A DNA stretch of 64,000 nt from Bacillus sp. AFS073361 (GCF_002567005.1 NZ_NUZU01000037.1:245108-309107); one strand, 5' to 3'. Positions 9,327 to 17,713 are shown, counted from the first letter of the stretch. The notes: generated by a model not told the origin, from the letters alone. Numbers and translations are program-made.

Positions 9327-10433
9327 ATGGAAAAAGTAAAAATAAGTACAACCCAATTATTTGTCCTAGTTGTATTGTTTGAAATGGGCAGTGCAATTCT
9401 GGTGGGGATTGCAGCAGGTGCCAAACAGGATGCATGGATTGCTGTATTGATGGGTTTAATCGGTGGATTAATGGTCTTCTATGTGTATTATCGATTATTT
9501 GTGTACTATCCTGACCTGCCCTTAACTAGTTATCTTCAAGAAATAATTGGGAAATGGTTTGGCCGGTTAATTGGAGTATTATATGTTGTTTATTTTTTAT
9601 ATTGTGCATCAAGAGTTTTACGGGATTTTGGAGAGTTATTATCTTCGACCATTTATAACAGTACTCCTTTATTTGTAATCAATTCCTTAATGATTCTTAC
9701 GATAATTTATGCTATCCATAAAGGATTTGAAGTAATATCAAGGGTTGGAGAAATTTTCTTTGCAGTTGTCTATGTGACAGCAATATTAGGAATGCTCTTA
9801 ATTGTATTTTCTGGTTTGATCCATTTAGAAAACTTAAAACCAATTTTAGAAAACGGGATGAAACCTGTCATAAAAACATTTCTAACGCAAACCATTACCT
9901 TTCCCTTTGGAGAAATGGTCGTTTTTACGATGCTGCTTCCATTCTTAAGGGATAAAAAGAAGGCTAAGATTGTTTGTTTGAGTGGGATGATCTTAAGTGG
10001 GATAAATATTACCATAACAGTAATCGTAAATATTTCTGTATTAGGAGTGGCTCTTTTTCATCGATCTACTTTCCCACTTTTAACCACTGTTGGCCGAATT
10101 CAAATTGCTGATTTTATTGAACGTTTAGACGTATTATTTATGCTCTATCTAATTATTGGCGGTTTTTTCAAAATTGCAATTTACTTTTATGCAGCAGTAG
10201 CTGGTGCAGCGGATATCTTTCGAATTCCTAATCAACGCAAAATTGGCTTCCCTTTAGGTCTAATAGTTTTATTTGCATCAGTTACCATTGCTTCCAATTA
10301 TGCAGAACATATAAAGGAAGGGTTGATTTTGGTCCCACTTTATTTGCATTGGCCATTTCAAATAATCATCCCGTCTTCCTTACTAATTATTGCCTTTTTC
10401 CGGAATAAGAAGAAAAAGAAAAGCCCGGCATGA
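9327..10433 (+). CDS. spore germination receptor B subunit (tandem second copy)
   Basis: Paralogue of the preceding gene: same 368-residue length, alignable without gaps, and by eye about three quarters identical. Differences cluster in membrane helices, for instance GLGSQVKQDSW versus GIAAGAKQDAW near the N-terminus, GWKPIIKTLLRET versus GMKPVIKTFLTQT, and LYYRSTFPL versus LFHRSTFPL, which are the kind of changes that could alter the ligand pocket. It has its own Shine-Dalgarno (AAAGGGGGG) and is the last gene before a terminator. Its presence gives an A-C-B-B operon; a second B subunit probably widens germinant range, which is inference. Confidence 0.92.
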   Translation: MEKVKISTTQLFVLVVLFEMGSAILVGIAAGAKQDAWIAVLMGLIGGLMVFYVYYRLFVYYPDLPLTSYLQEIIGKWFGRLIGVLYVVYFLYCASRVLRDFGELLSSTIYNSTPLFVINSLMILTIIYAIHKGFEVISRVGEIFFAVVYVTAILGMLLIVFSGLIHLENLKPILENGMKPVIKTFLTQTITFPFGEMVVFTMLLPFLRDKKKAKIVCLSGMILSGINITITVIVNISVLGVALFHRSTFPLLTTVGRIQIADFIERLDVLFMLYLIIGGFFKIAIYFYAAVAGAADIFRIPNQRKIGFPLGLIVLFASVTIASNYAEHIKEGLILVPLYLHWPFQIIIPSSLLIIAFFRNKKKKKSPA

Positions 10434-10456
10434 TAGCTCGGGCTTAAATTATTTAT
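10421..10456. terminator. bidirectional terminator between ger operon and histidine kinase
   Basis: AAGCCCG/CGGGCTT stem overlapping the gerKB2 stop codon, with AT-rich tracts on both sides; serves convergent genes. Confidence 0.8.
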
Positions 10457-12114
10457 TATATTTTTTCATTGGCCAATCGGTGAGTATATTGCTTAACAGG
10501 CAGGGATATCTGGACAGATGTCCCTTGATACTTTTGACTGTTGAAATGTATCGTGCCTTGGTGTGATTCAACAATCTTGAAACTTACCGTTAATCCGAGC
10601 CCTGTTCCTTTTTCTTTTGAAGAATAAAATGGTTCGCCAATTTTCTCTAATCTTTCTTTTGAAATTCCACAGCCAGTGTCATTAATATTGATTACTACTT
10701 TATTTTCTTCTAACTGTTCTAAATGAATTGAAACAGTTCCACCCTTTGGTGAAGCCTCAATCGAATTCTTAATAAGATTGATAAATAATTGCTTGAGTTG
10801 GTTGGGTTCACACTCAATCAAAATTTCATTCTCTGGAAAGGAGGATTCGATTTGGACATTGTATAAACTGGCTTCGGTGCTCAACAATGAAATGACATCC
10901 TTCAATATCTTTTGAAGGACTGCTTGGGTATATTTTAATATTTGCGGTTTGGCTAATAATAAAAGTTCTCCAACAATATGATTGATTCGGTTTAATTCGT
11001 CTAACATAATTTGATAATAGTAATCGTGCTTACTATCTTCTATTTGTAAAAGCTGAACAAACCCTTTTAAAGATGTTAGTGGATTCCTAATTTCATGAGC
11101 AACACTTGCAGATAATTCACCTACAATCGATAACTTTTCCGTCCTTCTAAGACGTTCTTCAGTTTCTCTTAATTTGGTGACATCACTGCCATAGCCAATA
11201 ATTCCAGCAATCTTCCCATTTATAATGATTGGGAGGGAGGTACATTGTAAGATGATCCGATTCCCGTTTGCATGTGGAATGTTGATCTCATACAAGACTG
11301 GTTTAATTTCTTCAACAACCGTGGATATAAATTCAGGCAGATATCTGATATACCTTTTCGGTAATAAATTTATTATATTTTTTCCAATCATTTCTTCTCG
11401 TTTAAAACCGGTAATGACATCATATTGTGAATTTAAATTGGTGACAGTCCCACTCAAATCCATCATATAAACAATATCTGGACTGTATTCAAACAATGAT
11501 TTATATTGTTGCTGACTTTCTGCCAATTTTAACGCCATTTCCTTTTTCTCGGTAATATCACGTCCGATGATTACCAAGCCTTGCCTGGTGCCATCACTAT
11601 TAAATAAAGGCACTTTAATCGTGTCAAAGATTTTTACTGACCCGTCTGGGACAGGAAGGACTTCTTCAATTCGAGTAATGGCCCGATTATTCCATGCTTC
11701 TTCATCAGAAATTTCACAATATCTGAGAGCATCACCATAAAAGTCAGTATAATTGGCTAATTCAGAGTCCTTTTTCCCTCGATAATCCACATTCTCAAGT
11801 TGAAACAAATGTAACCCAAATTCATTGGCTTCAATCCAACGTCCTTGTCCATCCTTAAAGTTAACAAAATCAACCATTGAATTAATTAATGTAGATAACC
11901 GTTTTTGATCCTCCTTGGTAGCAGATAATTCCTCTTTTTTACTGATAAAAAAATAAAGAAATCCTCCGGTAACCAATATATATAAAATCTCTTTTATCCT
12001 TTCAACCGCATTAACTATTGAAGAGGGTATAAACTTTTCAATTAAATAATTGGACCCAAAGATCCAAATAATACTTGTAATTAAGTAAAACAGGATCAGC
12101 CTTTTTTTATTCAT
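10456..12114 (-). CDS. PAS-domain sensor histidine kinase (sporulation-kinase-like)
   Basis: Membrane histidine kinase of 552 residues. Order: two membrane helices (about 6-24 and 40-58) with only a short outer loop, PAS domain 1 (about 70-185), PAS domain 2 (about 203-315), HisKA with phospho-acceptor His340 in SASVAHEIRNPLTSLKGF, and HATPase_c with N-box LIKNSIEAS and the G boxes DTGCGIS and GTGLGLTVS. The layout and H-box match the KinA/KinB/KinE sporulation kinases that feed Spo0F, and no response regulator gene lies beside it, which is typical for phosphorelay kinases. The exact kinase assignment is inference. It neighbours the germination operon but on the opposite strand. Confidence 0.88.
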   Translation of the reverse strand: MNKKRLILFYLITSIIWIFGSNYLIEKFIPSSIVNAVERIKEILYILVTGGFLYFFISKKEELSATKEDQKRLSTLINSMVDFVNFKDGQGRWIEANEFGLHLFQLENVDYRGKKDSELANYTDFYGDALRYCEISDEEAWNNRAITRIEEVLPVPDGSVKIFDTIKVPLFNSDGTRQGLVIIGRDITEKKEMALKLAESQQQYKSLFEYSPDIVYMMDLSGTVTNLNSQYDVITGFKREEMIGKNIINLLPKRYIRYLPEFISTVVEEIKPVLYEINIPHANGNRIILQCTSLPIIINGKIAGIIGYGSDVTKLRETEERLRRTEKLSIVGELSASVAHEIRNPLTSLKGFVQLLQIEDSKHDYYYQIMLDELNRINHIVGELLLLAKPQILKYTQAVLQKILKDVISLLSTEASLYNVQIESSFPENEILIECEPNQLKQLFINLIKNSIEASPKGGTVSIHLEQLEENKVVININDTGCGISKERLEKIGEPFYSSKEKGTGLGLTVSFKIVESHQGTIHFNSQKYQGTSVQISLPVKQYTHRLANEKI

Positions 12115-12218
12115 GGAAATCTCCAGTTCTGTTCAATAAATATGGTACATAGTCTATAGTACTAGAAAAACCATTATATTGGAATAATACAATGGTAGAA
12201 ATTGTAGAATCCCTTTAA

Positions 12219-12722
12219 TTATTGGATTCTTTTCCCAAGAATAAGTAAATCTCTCTCAACGCCATCTAGTTCAGCTATATTTGGAAGATGGGCCCATTTC
12301 TCAAAACCAAATCCTTTAAAAAGCTTGATACTAGGTTCGTTATGACCAAAAATAAAGCCAAGCAGGGTTTTGATGTTTAAGCCTGGACAAGCATCTATTG
12401 CCTTTTGAATTAAAAATTTACCTAGTTTTCTCCCTCGAAAGTCTGGATGAATATAAATACTGATTTCCGCCGTTGCATTATAAGCTTTGCGCCCGTAAAA
12501 GGATTGGAAGCTTACCCATGCGCAAATTACACCTTTGTCTTCCACAACCCATAATGGCCGAAAAGCAGGTGAATGTTCATGAAACCATTGTAACCGATTC
12601 TCCACTGAAATTGGTTCTAAATCGGCTGTAACCATCCTGCTTGCTATGGTTGTATTGTAAATATCAATAATGGCTGCCAAATCACTCAAATTTGCATCTC
12701 TAATCGTAAAGTCATCAAACAT
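12219..12722 (-). CDS. GNAT N-acetyltransferase, phosphinothricin-acetyltransferase-like
   Basis: Cytosolic acetyl-CoA-dependent N-acetyltransferase. The N-terminal segment IRDANLSDLAAIIDIYN and the acetyl-CoA loop HPDFRGRKLGKFLIQKAID (R/Q-x-x-G-x-G/A type, with RGRKLGK) are typical; GFEKWAHLPNIAELDG near the C-terminus resembles the PAT/YncA/YwnH group, which acetylate methionine sulfoximine-type herbicidal amino acids. The frame extends to a GTG at 12734 directly against GGAG; the ATG at 12722 is better spaced. Single gene. The true substrate is not determinable here. Confidence 0.86.
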   Translation of the reverse strand: MFDDFTIRDANLSDLAAIIDIYNTTIASRMVTADLEPISVENRLQWFHEHSPAFRPLWVVEDKGVICAWVSFQSFYGRKAYNATAEISIYIHPDFRGRKLGKFLIQKAIDACPGLNIKTLLGFIFGHNEPSIKLFKGFGFEKWAHLPNIAELDGVERDLLILGKRIQ

Positions 12723-12813
12723 GTCAATTACCACTCCAGTTTTTTATGGTCTAATAGATTTTATATTAACTTTTGGAACTAACATTATCAATAACGACGT
12801 ACGATGATTATTG

Positions 12814-12855
12814 AAAAAAAAAAACCTTTTCTCGAAATTGTTCTCCGAGAAAAGG
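12814..12855 (-). terminator. terminator of the ypzG-like gene
   Basis: CCTTTTCTCG/CGAGAAAAGG stem with a loop of about 11 bases. The A-run at 12814-12824 supplies a long U-run on the minus strand. Confidence 0.82.
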
Positions 12856-12915
12856 CCTTTTCATTTTATGACAATTTATTTCTAAACTGCCATAACTCGT
12901 TTCTTGGCCAAACCC

Positions 12916-13068
12916 TTACCAGCGATGGGCTTTGGCATTACTCCTTAGAATGATCTGGTTTTGAGACATTTTTGTTTGTCCATTAACCTGTGCTTTGGTA
13001 TGCTTCGCTCTCGTTGTACCATAATGAAAAAGCTCAGAGTGCGGATCTAATTGATCTTTATAGCTCAT
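12916..13068 (-). CDS. ypzG: YpzG-family small protein
   Basis: A 50-residue ORF below usual length cut-offs. The translation begins MSYKDQLDPHSELFHYGTT and ends NQIILRSNAKAHRW, which I recognise as the YpzG family conserved in Bacillus, rich in polar and basic residues. GAGGTG lies 5 bases before the ATG, and a strong terminator sits 60 bases downstream. Function is unknown; size and composition recall small spore or late-sporulation proteins, which is inference only. Confidence 0.8.
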   Translation of the reverse strand: MSYKDQLDPHSELFHYGTTRAKHTKAQVNGQTKMSQNQIILRSNAKAHRW

Positions 13069-13186
13069 CAAATCACCTCATTAAAGGATTTGAAACGAAG
13101 ATATTCTATTGAATATCATATTTATCATTTGTAAAAAAACAGGAAAATAGTCATTGAAACTGAAATTATTAAATGTAAATAAACAC

Positions 13187-13215
13187 TTGTATTATCTGAA
13201 AGTTCAGAATAAAAT
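13187..13215 (+). promoter_or_regulatory. sigma-A-type promoter of the SDR/MaoC operon
   Basis: TTGTAT (13187-13192), 17-base spacer, TAAAAT (13210-13215). The predicted start site falls about 13222, at the edge of a palindrome. Confidence 0.6.
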
Positions 13216-13222
13216 AAAGTTA

Positions 13223-13242
13223 CATACCAACCGGTAGGTATG
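13223..13242. promoter_or_regulatory. TetR-type operator palindrome at the operon start site
   Basis: CATACCAACCGGTAGGTATG is a 20-bp inverted repeat with one mismatched pair. The ACCNACCGGTNGGT core is the form bound by many TetR/AcrR repressors. Placed right after the -10 box, it would block transcription until an inducer, plausibly an acyl-CoA or aromatic catabolite, releases the repressor. No TetR gene is adjacent; the one at 32726 has a different operator. Confidence 0.6.
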
Positions 13243-13324
13243 CTTTAGCGTGGTTAAGCATACGATAGTTTAATGGAATTAACTAGTAATTTTCGAATAA
13301 GAATGATACCGGAGGAGAATAAAA

Positions 13325-14089
13325 ATGACAGGAAGATTTGCTGGAAAAGTAGCTTTTGTAACGGGTGGAAGCCGTGGAATTGGAAAAGGAATCGTTGAGC
13401 TTTTTGCCAAAGAAGGGGCTAAGGTTGCATTAATTGATTTAAATGAAGAGGCGTTAAGTGAAACAACCATTGCATTGAAAGAAAAAGGTGTTGATGTGTA
13501 TTCGAAAGTTGCAAATGTCGTGGATGCGGAGCAAGTTGAAACCGTGATGAAAGAGGTTTATGAAGCTTTCGGATCCATTGATATCTTAGTTAATAATGCG
13601 GGTGTAATCCGTGACAATCTATTATTTAAAATGACAGATTCAGACTGGCAAATGGTCATGGATGTGCACTTAAAAGGGTCATTCAATGCAGCCCGTGCTG
13701 CACAAAAATATATGGTCGAAAATAAATATGGCCGTATAATCAATATTTCATCAACTTCTGCACTTGGAAATCGCGGTCAGGCCAATTATGCTGCCGCCAA
13801 GGCGGGGTTGCAGGGCTTTACAAAAACACTCGCAATCGAGTTAGGGAAATACGGGATTACTGCCAACTCGGTAGCCCCTGGATTTATTGAAACAGAGATG
13901 ACCAAAGAAACTGCTGCTAGAATCGGGATTCCATTTGAACAGCTCATTCAAGCGAGTGTGGCAAGTATCCCAGTTGGCAGAAGTGGAAAGCCAGCAGATA
14001 TTGCCAATGCAGTTGCCTTTTTTGCGGATGAAAATTCATCGTTCGTTAATGGTCAAGTGATTTATGTTGCTGGCGGACCAAAATGCTAA
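13325..14089 (+). CDS. short-chain dehydrogenase/reductase, FabG-like
   Basis: NAD(P)-dependent 3-oxoacyl reductase/3-hydroxyacyl dehydrogenase type enzyme, 254 residues. Visible motifs: cofactor Rossmann motif TGGSRGIGKG (14-23), NNAG, catalytic serine in INISSTSAL, YAAAKAG with the Tyr-x3-Lys pair, and a C-terminal FVNGQVIYVAGG typical of FabG. Asp at the end of beta-2 (VALIDLNEEA) suggests NAD(H) preference. It is the first gene of an operon behind the promoter/operator at 13187-13242 and is followed by two MaoC-type proteins, so a hydroxyacyl thioester is the likely substrate. GGAGG precedes the ATG. Confidence 0.9.
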   Translation: MTGRFAGKVAFVTGGSRGIGKGIVELFAKEGAKVALIDLNEEALSETTIALKEKGVDVYSKVANVVDAEQVETVMKEVYEAFGSIDILVNNAGVIRDNLLFKMTDSDWQMVMDVHLKGSFNAARAAQKYMVENKYGRIINISSTSALGNRGQANYAAAKAGLQGFTKTLAIELGKYGITANSVAPGFIETEMTKETAARIGIPFEQLIQASVASIPVGRSGKPADIANAVAFFADENSSFVNGQVIYVAGGPKC

Positions 14090-14109
14090 ATAGATGAGGT
14101 GAGGGTGAA

Positions 14110-14559
14110 TTGTTTAAAGAACAGATAGGTAAACAATCGAACAAGGTTAAAAATGTCGTTGAAAGAGGAGCTGTTAAGAGATTTGCAGAAGCAATTGGGG
14201 ACCTCCATCCAATTTATTTTGATGAGGAAACGGGAAGAAAGTCTAGATATCAAACCAATATTGCCCCGCCAACCTTTCCAATGACATTTGATTATGGTGA
14301 CATTGCAGGATTAAACCTGCCAAATGAAGGCTTAATCCATGGTGAACAAACCTTTCACTATGAACGTCCCCTAAGGGTTGGTGAGGAGATCTTTTGCTAT
14401 TCCAGAGTGAAGAATTATTTTGAGAAAAAAGGGAACTTCGGAGAAATGGGATTTCTGATTCTTGAAAGCTTTGGGGAGGATACAGAAGGTGGATTAATAT
14501 TTAGTTCAACCTCTACGGTGGTCATATCAGAAGCTGTGAGGAAGGTGTTGGTTAAATGA
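14110..14559 (+). CDS. MaoC N-terminal-type dehydratase/hydratase subunit
   Basis: Hot-dog-fold protein of 149 residues resembling the MaoC_dehydrat_N (HadA/FAS1_DH) family. Seen: AVKRFAEAIGDLHPIYFDE, the conserved N-terminal stretch, and LIHGEQTFHYERPLRVGEEI in the middle. Such proteins usually lack the catalytic Asp-His pair and form a heterodimer with a catalytic MaoC subunit, here the next gene. Start is TTG at 14110 preceded by GAGGTGAGGG. Its stop overlaps the next ATG. The pair would hydrate or dehydrate an enoyl/3-hydroxyacyl thioester. Confidence 0.82.
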   Translation: MFKEQIGKQSNKVKNVVERGAVKRFAEAIGDLHPIYFDEETGRKSRYQTNIAPPTFPMTFDYGDIAGLNLPNEGLIHGEQTFHYERPLRVGEEIFCYSRVKNYFEKKGNFGEMGFLILESFGEDTEGGLIFSSTSTVVISEAVRKVLVK

Positions 14560-14963
14560 GTACACTCACACAGTTACAGGTCGGAGAGTCTCTTAAAGAA
14601 ATTCAACTGGAGCCTGTTTCAAGGATGGACCTTATTAAATATTCAGGTGCATCTGGAGACTTTAACCCAATCCATACCATTGATGATGAGGCAAAAAAGG
14701 CCGGATTACCAGGAATCATTGCTCACGGAATGTGGACGATGGGGAATCTTGCCAAGCTTTTTACTGCGTATTATGATGAAGGCTTTATGAAGGATTACTC
14801 TATTCGCTTCAAAGGGATGGTATTTTTAAATGACGTAATCACGTTAAAGGCAACATTGAAAGAAAAGCAGGATAGAATCCTGAGCTTTACGGTGCAGGCT
14901 GTGAATCAACATGGGAATGAAGTGTTAAAAGGGAAAGTTTTGTATCAACAATATGAAGCATGA
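14556..14963 (+). CDS. MaoC-like (R)-specific enoyl hydratase subunit
   Basis: 135-residue hot-dog protein with the full MaoC hydratase signature YSGASGDFNPIHTIDDEAKK, containing the catalytic Asp and His, and GIIAHGMWTMG. It overlaps the preceding gene by 4 bases (ATGA), supporting an HadA/HadB-like heterodimer. Together with the FabG-like SDR these genes could interconvert 2-enoyl-, 3-hydroxy- and 3-oxoacyl thioesters. The pathway is not identifiable. A strong terminator follows directly, separating this unit from the second SDR. Confidence 0.86.
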   Translation: MSTLTQLQVGESLKEIQLEPVSRMDLIKYSGASGDFNPIHTIDDEAKKAGLPGIIAHGMWTMGNLAKLFTAYYDEGFMKDYSIRFKGMVFLNDVITLKATLKEKQDRILSFTVQAVNQHGNEVLKGKVLYQQYEA

Positions 14964-14973
14964 ATGAATTCTG

Positions 14974-15015
14974 ACCCAGCACCAAGAGATCTCTTTTGGG
15001 TGCTGGGTTTATTGT
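14974..15015 (+). terminator. terminator (possibly leaky) between MaoC and second SDR genes
   Basis: ACCCAGCACC pairs with GGTGCTGGGT around a loop that itself contains GAGATCTC; followed by TTATTGTTAT, a weak U-run, so some read-through is possible. Confidence 0.75.
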
Positions 15016-15047
15016 TATCTAATGAAACGGAATAGGGGGAACGATGG

Positions 15048-15821
15048 ATGAATGTGAAAGCGTTATTTGATTTAACAGGAAAAGTAGCTATTGTTACTGG
15101 CGGAGGAAGAGGATTGGGACAGAAGATCGCTGAAGGCTTTGCTGAAGCTGGCGCAAATGTAGTGGTTTGTTCAAGAAAATTGGAAGCTTGTGTGGAAATT
15201 AGTGAAGGGTTAAAAAGAGTGGGTGTAGAGAGTTTGGCTTTAAAATGTGATGTCACAAATCCAGAGGATATTAAGAATGTCGTCGACAAAACAGTAGAGC
15301 GATTTGGGCGAATTGATATTCTCGTTAACAATAGTGGGGCAACCTGGGGTGCACCTGTCGAAGAAATGCCGCTCGAAGCATGGAAAAAGGTAATGGATAT
15401 TAATGTTACAGGTACTTTCTTAATGTCTCAAGCGGTTGGTAAGGTCATGCTTCAACAAAAATCCGGAAAAATAATTAATATTGCATCAGTAGCGGGTTTA
15501 AAGGGCAGTAATCCCAAATATATGAATGCCATTGGCTATAACTCTAGCAAAGGGGCAGTGATTACTTTTACGAAGGATTTGGCAGTTAAATGGGGGCCAA
15601 GTGGTATTTATGTAAATGCGATCGCCCCAGGATTTTTCCCGACGAAAATGTCTAAGGGGTTGCTTGATCATGGGGGAGAGGCAATTCTTGAAGGTACACC
15701 ATTAAGAAAGTTTGGTTCTGAAAATGATCTTAAAGGTGTTGCCCTATTCCTAGCTGCACCAGCATCCGATTTTGTAACAGGTGATGTCCTGGTGGTCGAT
15801 GGGGGCGCACATGCGATGTAA
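15048..15821 (+). CDS. short-chain dehydrogenase/reductase (gluconate-5-dehydrogenase-like)
   Basis: Classical SDR of 257 residues. Motifs: TGGGRGLGQK (17-26), cofactor-selecting CSRK after beta-2 (arginine suggests NADP(H)), NNSGATWG in place of NNAG, catalytic serine in INIASVAGL, YNSSKGA with Tyr-x3-Lys, and FVTGDVLVVDGG at the end. It resembles gluconate 5-dehydrogenase-like SDRs, but context (MaoC proteins before, aldehyde and alcohol dehydrogenases after) suggests a hydroxyacyl or alcohol substrate. AGGGGGA lies 7 bases before the ATG. Confidence 0.88.
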   Translation: MNVKALFDLTGKVAIVTGGGRGLGQKIAEGFAEAGANVVVCSRKLEACVEISEGLKRVGVESLALKCDVTNPEDIKNVVDKTVERFGRIDILVNNSGATWGAPVEEMPLEAWKKVMDINVTGTFLMSQAVGKVMLQQKSGKIINIASVAGLKGSNPKYMNAIGYNSSKGAVITFTKDLAVKWGPSGIYVNAIAPGFFPTKMSKGLLDHGGEAILEGTPLRKFGSENDLKGVALFLAAPASDFVTGDVLVVDGGAHAM

Positions 15822-15822
15822 A

Positions 15823-16016
15823 GGATTCACTCATTGAAGTGGAGGATTCTCTCATAATACTGCGTGCAGGAAAATTCGCTCATTAAATTGAGGGAATTCC
15901 CCAGTGAACGGGGATAGTCTAATATTTTTTAGCAATTCGCTGATATAACCGGAGAATTCGCCGATAGAATAGAGAAATTCGCTGATAGAGTCAAGAAATT
16001 CGCCGATAGAATAGAG
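15823..16016. repeat. 21-bp phased tandem repeat, ATTCGCYGATA type
   Basis: Eight copies of an ATTC-headed unit start at 15825, 15846, 15874, 15896, 15935, 15956, 15977 and 15998. The last four are spaced exactly 21 bp, and units at 15956 and 15998 share ATTCGCCGATAGAATAGAG. Earlier units are diverged (ATTCACTCATTG, ATTCTCTCATAA, ATTCGCTCATTA). Stops occur in the frames, so it is not coding. A three-unit relative with the same 21-bp period lies in inverse orientation at 34240-34295. Confidence 0.8.
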
Positions 16017-16078
16017 CTGCTAGCTAAATACATAGAAATTGTCATCAAACCGTAAAGGAAAAAAAGAGGAGAAATTAG

Positions 16079-16126
16079 GTGGAAAAAAGAACCATATTAA
16101 CAGCTAGCAATCGAGGTTTGCTTTAA
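16079..16126 (+). other. possible 15-codon leader ORF before the aldehyde dehydrogenase gene
   Basis: GTG at 16079 with an AGAGGAG Shine-Dalgarno 7 bases upstream opens a frame reading MEKRTILTASNRGLL before TAA. It could be a translated leader, or the start of a decayed gene. An inverted pair CTAGCT/AGCTAGC spans the stretch 16020-16108. No terminator or antiterminator pair is obvious. Confidence 0.25.
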
Positions 16127-16189
16127 GGAGATTTATAGATTTTCAGAAGTTAGTTGGGAGTACTTTAAGGCGAAATAGGAGGAATTACG

Positions 16190-17713
16190 ATGACGGTAAA
16201 GGTAGATGTCCAAACATTTCCCCACTTTATTAACGGAAAATGGGTACCTGCAAGCAGTCATGAAACGTTTGATGTGTTTAACCCGGCAAATGATGAACTA
16301 GTTGCAAGGGTGGCGAAAGGGACGAAGGAAGATGTCGACCTCGCTGTAAATGCAGCACGCGCAGCGTTTGACCAGGGTGACTGGAGAAACATGAAGCCTA
16401 AAGACCGTGCCAAGGTTTTGTATGCCATATCCTATCAAATTGCTGAACATGCTGAAGAACTAGCATACTTGGAAGCTATTAGTTCAGGTGGGACGGTACG
16501 CCGAATCGGCAGCAGCGATATTTTACAAATGGTGGACCTGTTCCAAACTTTAGCCAACTTTACGGTAGACTATCCATTCTCGGAAACACTTCCTGTTCAG
16601 CCATTCCCGGGACCTGCCCACAATTTTATTTGGCGTGAGCCAATCGGAGTATGTGCTGCCATCACTCCATGGAACCTTCCGATGGTGATTGCGACCTGGA
16701 AGATTGCTCCCGCACTAGCGATGGGGAATACAATTGTCATCAAGCCTGCCAGCTATACACCTCTATCGACTCTTAAACTAGCAGAAATTATTTCAGCCGT
16801 GCTCCCTCCAGGTGTAATCAATGTGGTTTCAGGTCCGGGTGTGGAAATCGGTGAATCCTTAGTTAACCATCCAAAGGTTGATAAAGTGGCCTTTACTGGT
16901 TCGACAGAGGTTGGCAGACGTATTATGGGACTTGCAGCTGGCACAATTAAGAAAACCACATTGGAATTAGGTGGTAAATCACCAAATATCCTTCTAGATG
17001 ATGCCGATCTTAATATTGCTCTGCCTGGAAGTCTGTTTGGAGTATTTCTCCATTCCGGACAGCTTTGTGAATCAGGGACACGGCTTTTTGTCCCGGATAA
17101 GCTTTATGACCAAGTCGTTGCAGGGTTAGTCTCCCTCACTAGGAGATTAAAACTCGGCAATCCACTTGATGCTGCCACCGATGTTGGTCCAGTAATCTCA
17201 AAAAAGCAAAAGGAAATGATCCTTTCTTATATTGAAACAGGTAAACAAGAAGGGGCTACCCTTCTTTGTGGAGGCAAGGAAATAAAGGTAGCTGGCTGTG
17301 AACAAGGTCATTTTATCGAACCAACGATTTTTACGAATGTCACCAATGATATGAAAATTGCCCAAGAAGAAATTTTCGGACCAGTCCTCTGTGTGATTCG
17401 CTATTCTGACCTGGATGATGCGATTCGAATGGCGAATGACACCATTTATGGTTTAGCCGCAGGAGTCTGGACACGCGATGTTAATAAAGCGTACGCAGCC
17501 GCTAGAAAATTGCAAGCGGGTGTCGTCTGGATAAATGATTGGCATATGCTCCGTAGTGATGCCCCGTTTGGCGGGTACAAACAAAGCGGAATTGGCCGTG
17601 AAATGGGACAGCAATCACTCGATGCCTATACCCAGGTAAAGCATGTACACTCATCGATGTCACCGGAGTTAGAGCGACGTAATTGGTATGGAATTCTGTT
17701 TGGACAAAACTAA
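16190..17713 (+). CDS. NAD(P)-dependent aldehyde dehydrogenase
   Basis: Oxidises an aldehyde to the acid; cytosolic, 507 residues. The ALDH fold is complete: Asn162 in ITPWNLPM, Lys185 in VIKPASYT, cofactor loop FTGSTEVGRRI, general base Glu259 in TLELGGKSP and nucleophile Cys293 in SGQLCESGTRLF. FGPVLCVIRY and the C-terminal PFGGYKQSGIGREMG are also present. GGAGG stands 7 bases before the ATG. The iron alcohol dehydrogenase gene begins 13 bases after its stop, so the pair would convert an alcohol to its acid. The substrate chain is unknown; the segment is closest in feel to betaine-aldehyde/medium-chain ALDHs. Confidence 0.92.
   Translation: MTVKVDVQTFPHFINGKWVPASSHETFDVFNPANDELVARVAKGTKEDVDLAVNAARAAFDQGDWRNMKPKDRAKVLYAISYQIAEHAEELAYLEAISSGGTVRRIGSSDILQMVDLFQTLANFTVDYPFSETLPVQPFPGPAHNFIWREPIGVCAAITPWNLPMVIATWKIAPALAMGNTIVIKPASYTPLSTLKLAEIISAVLPPGVINVVSGPGVEIGESLVNHPKVDKVAFTGSTEVGRRIMGLAAGTIKKTTLELGGKSPNILLDDADLNIALPGSLFGVFLHSGQLCESGTRLFVPDKLYDQVVAGLVSLTRRLKLGNPLDAATDVGPVISKKQKEMILSYIETGKQEGATLLCGGKEIKVAGCEQGHFIEPTIFTNVTNDMKIAQEEIFGPVLCVIRYSDLDDAIRMANDTIYGLAAGVWTRDVNKAYAAARKLQAGVVWINDWHMLRSDAPFGGYKQSGIGREMGQQSLDAYTQVKHVHSSMSPELERRNWYGILFGQN

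Noticed and set aside
15823..16016. CRISPR array
   Set aside because: Units are contiguous 21-mers without unique spacers, and no cas genes are present.
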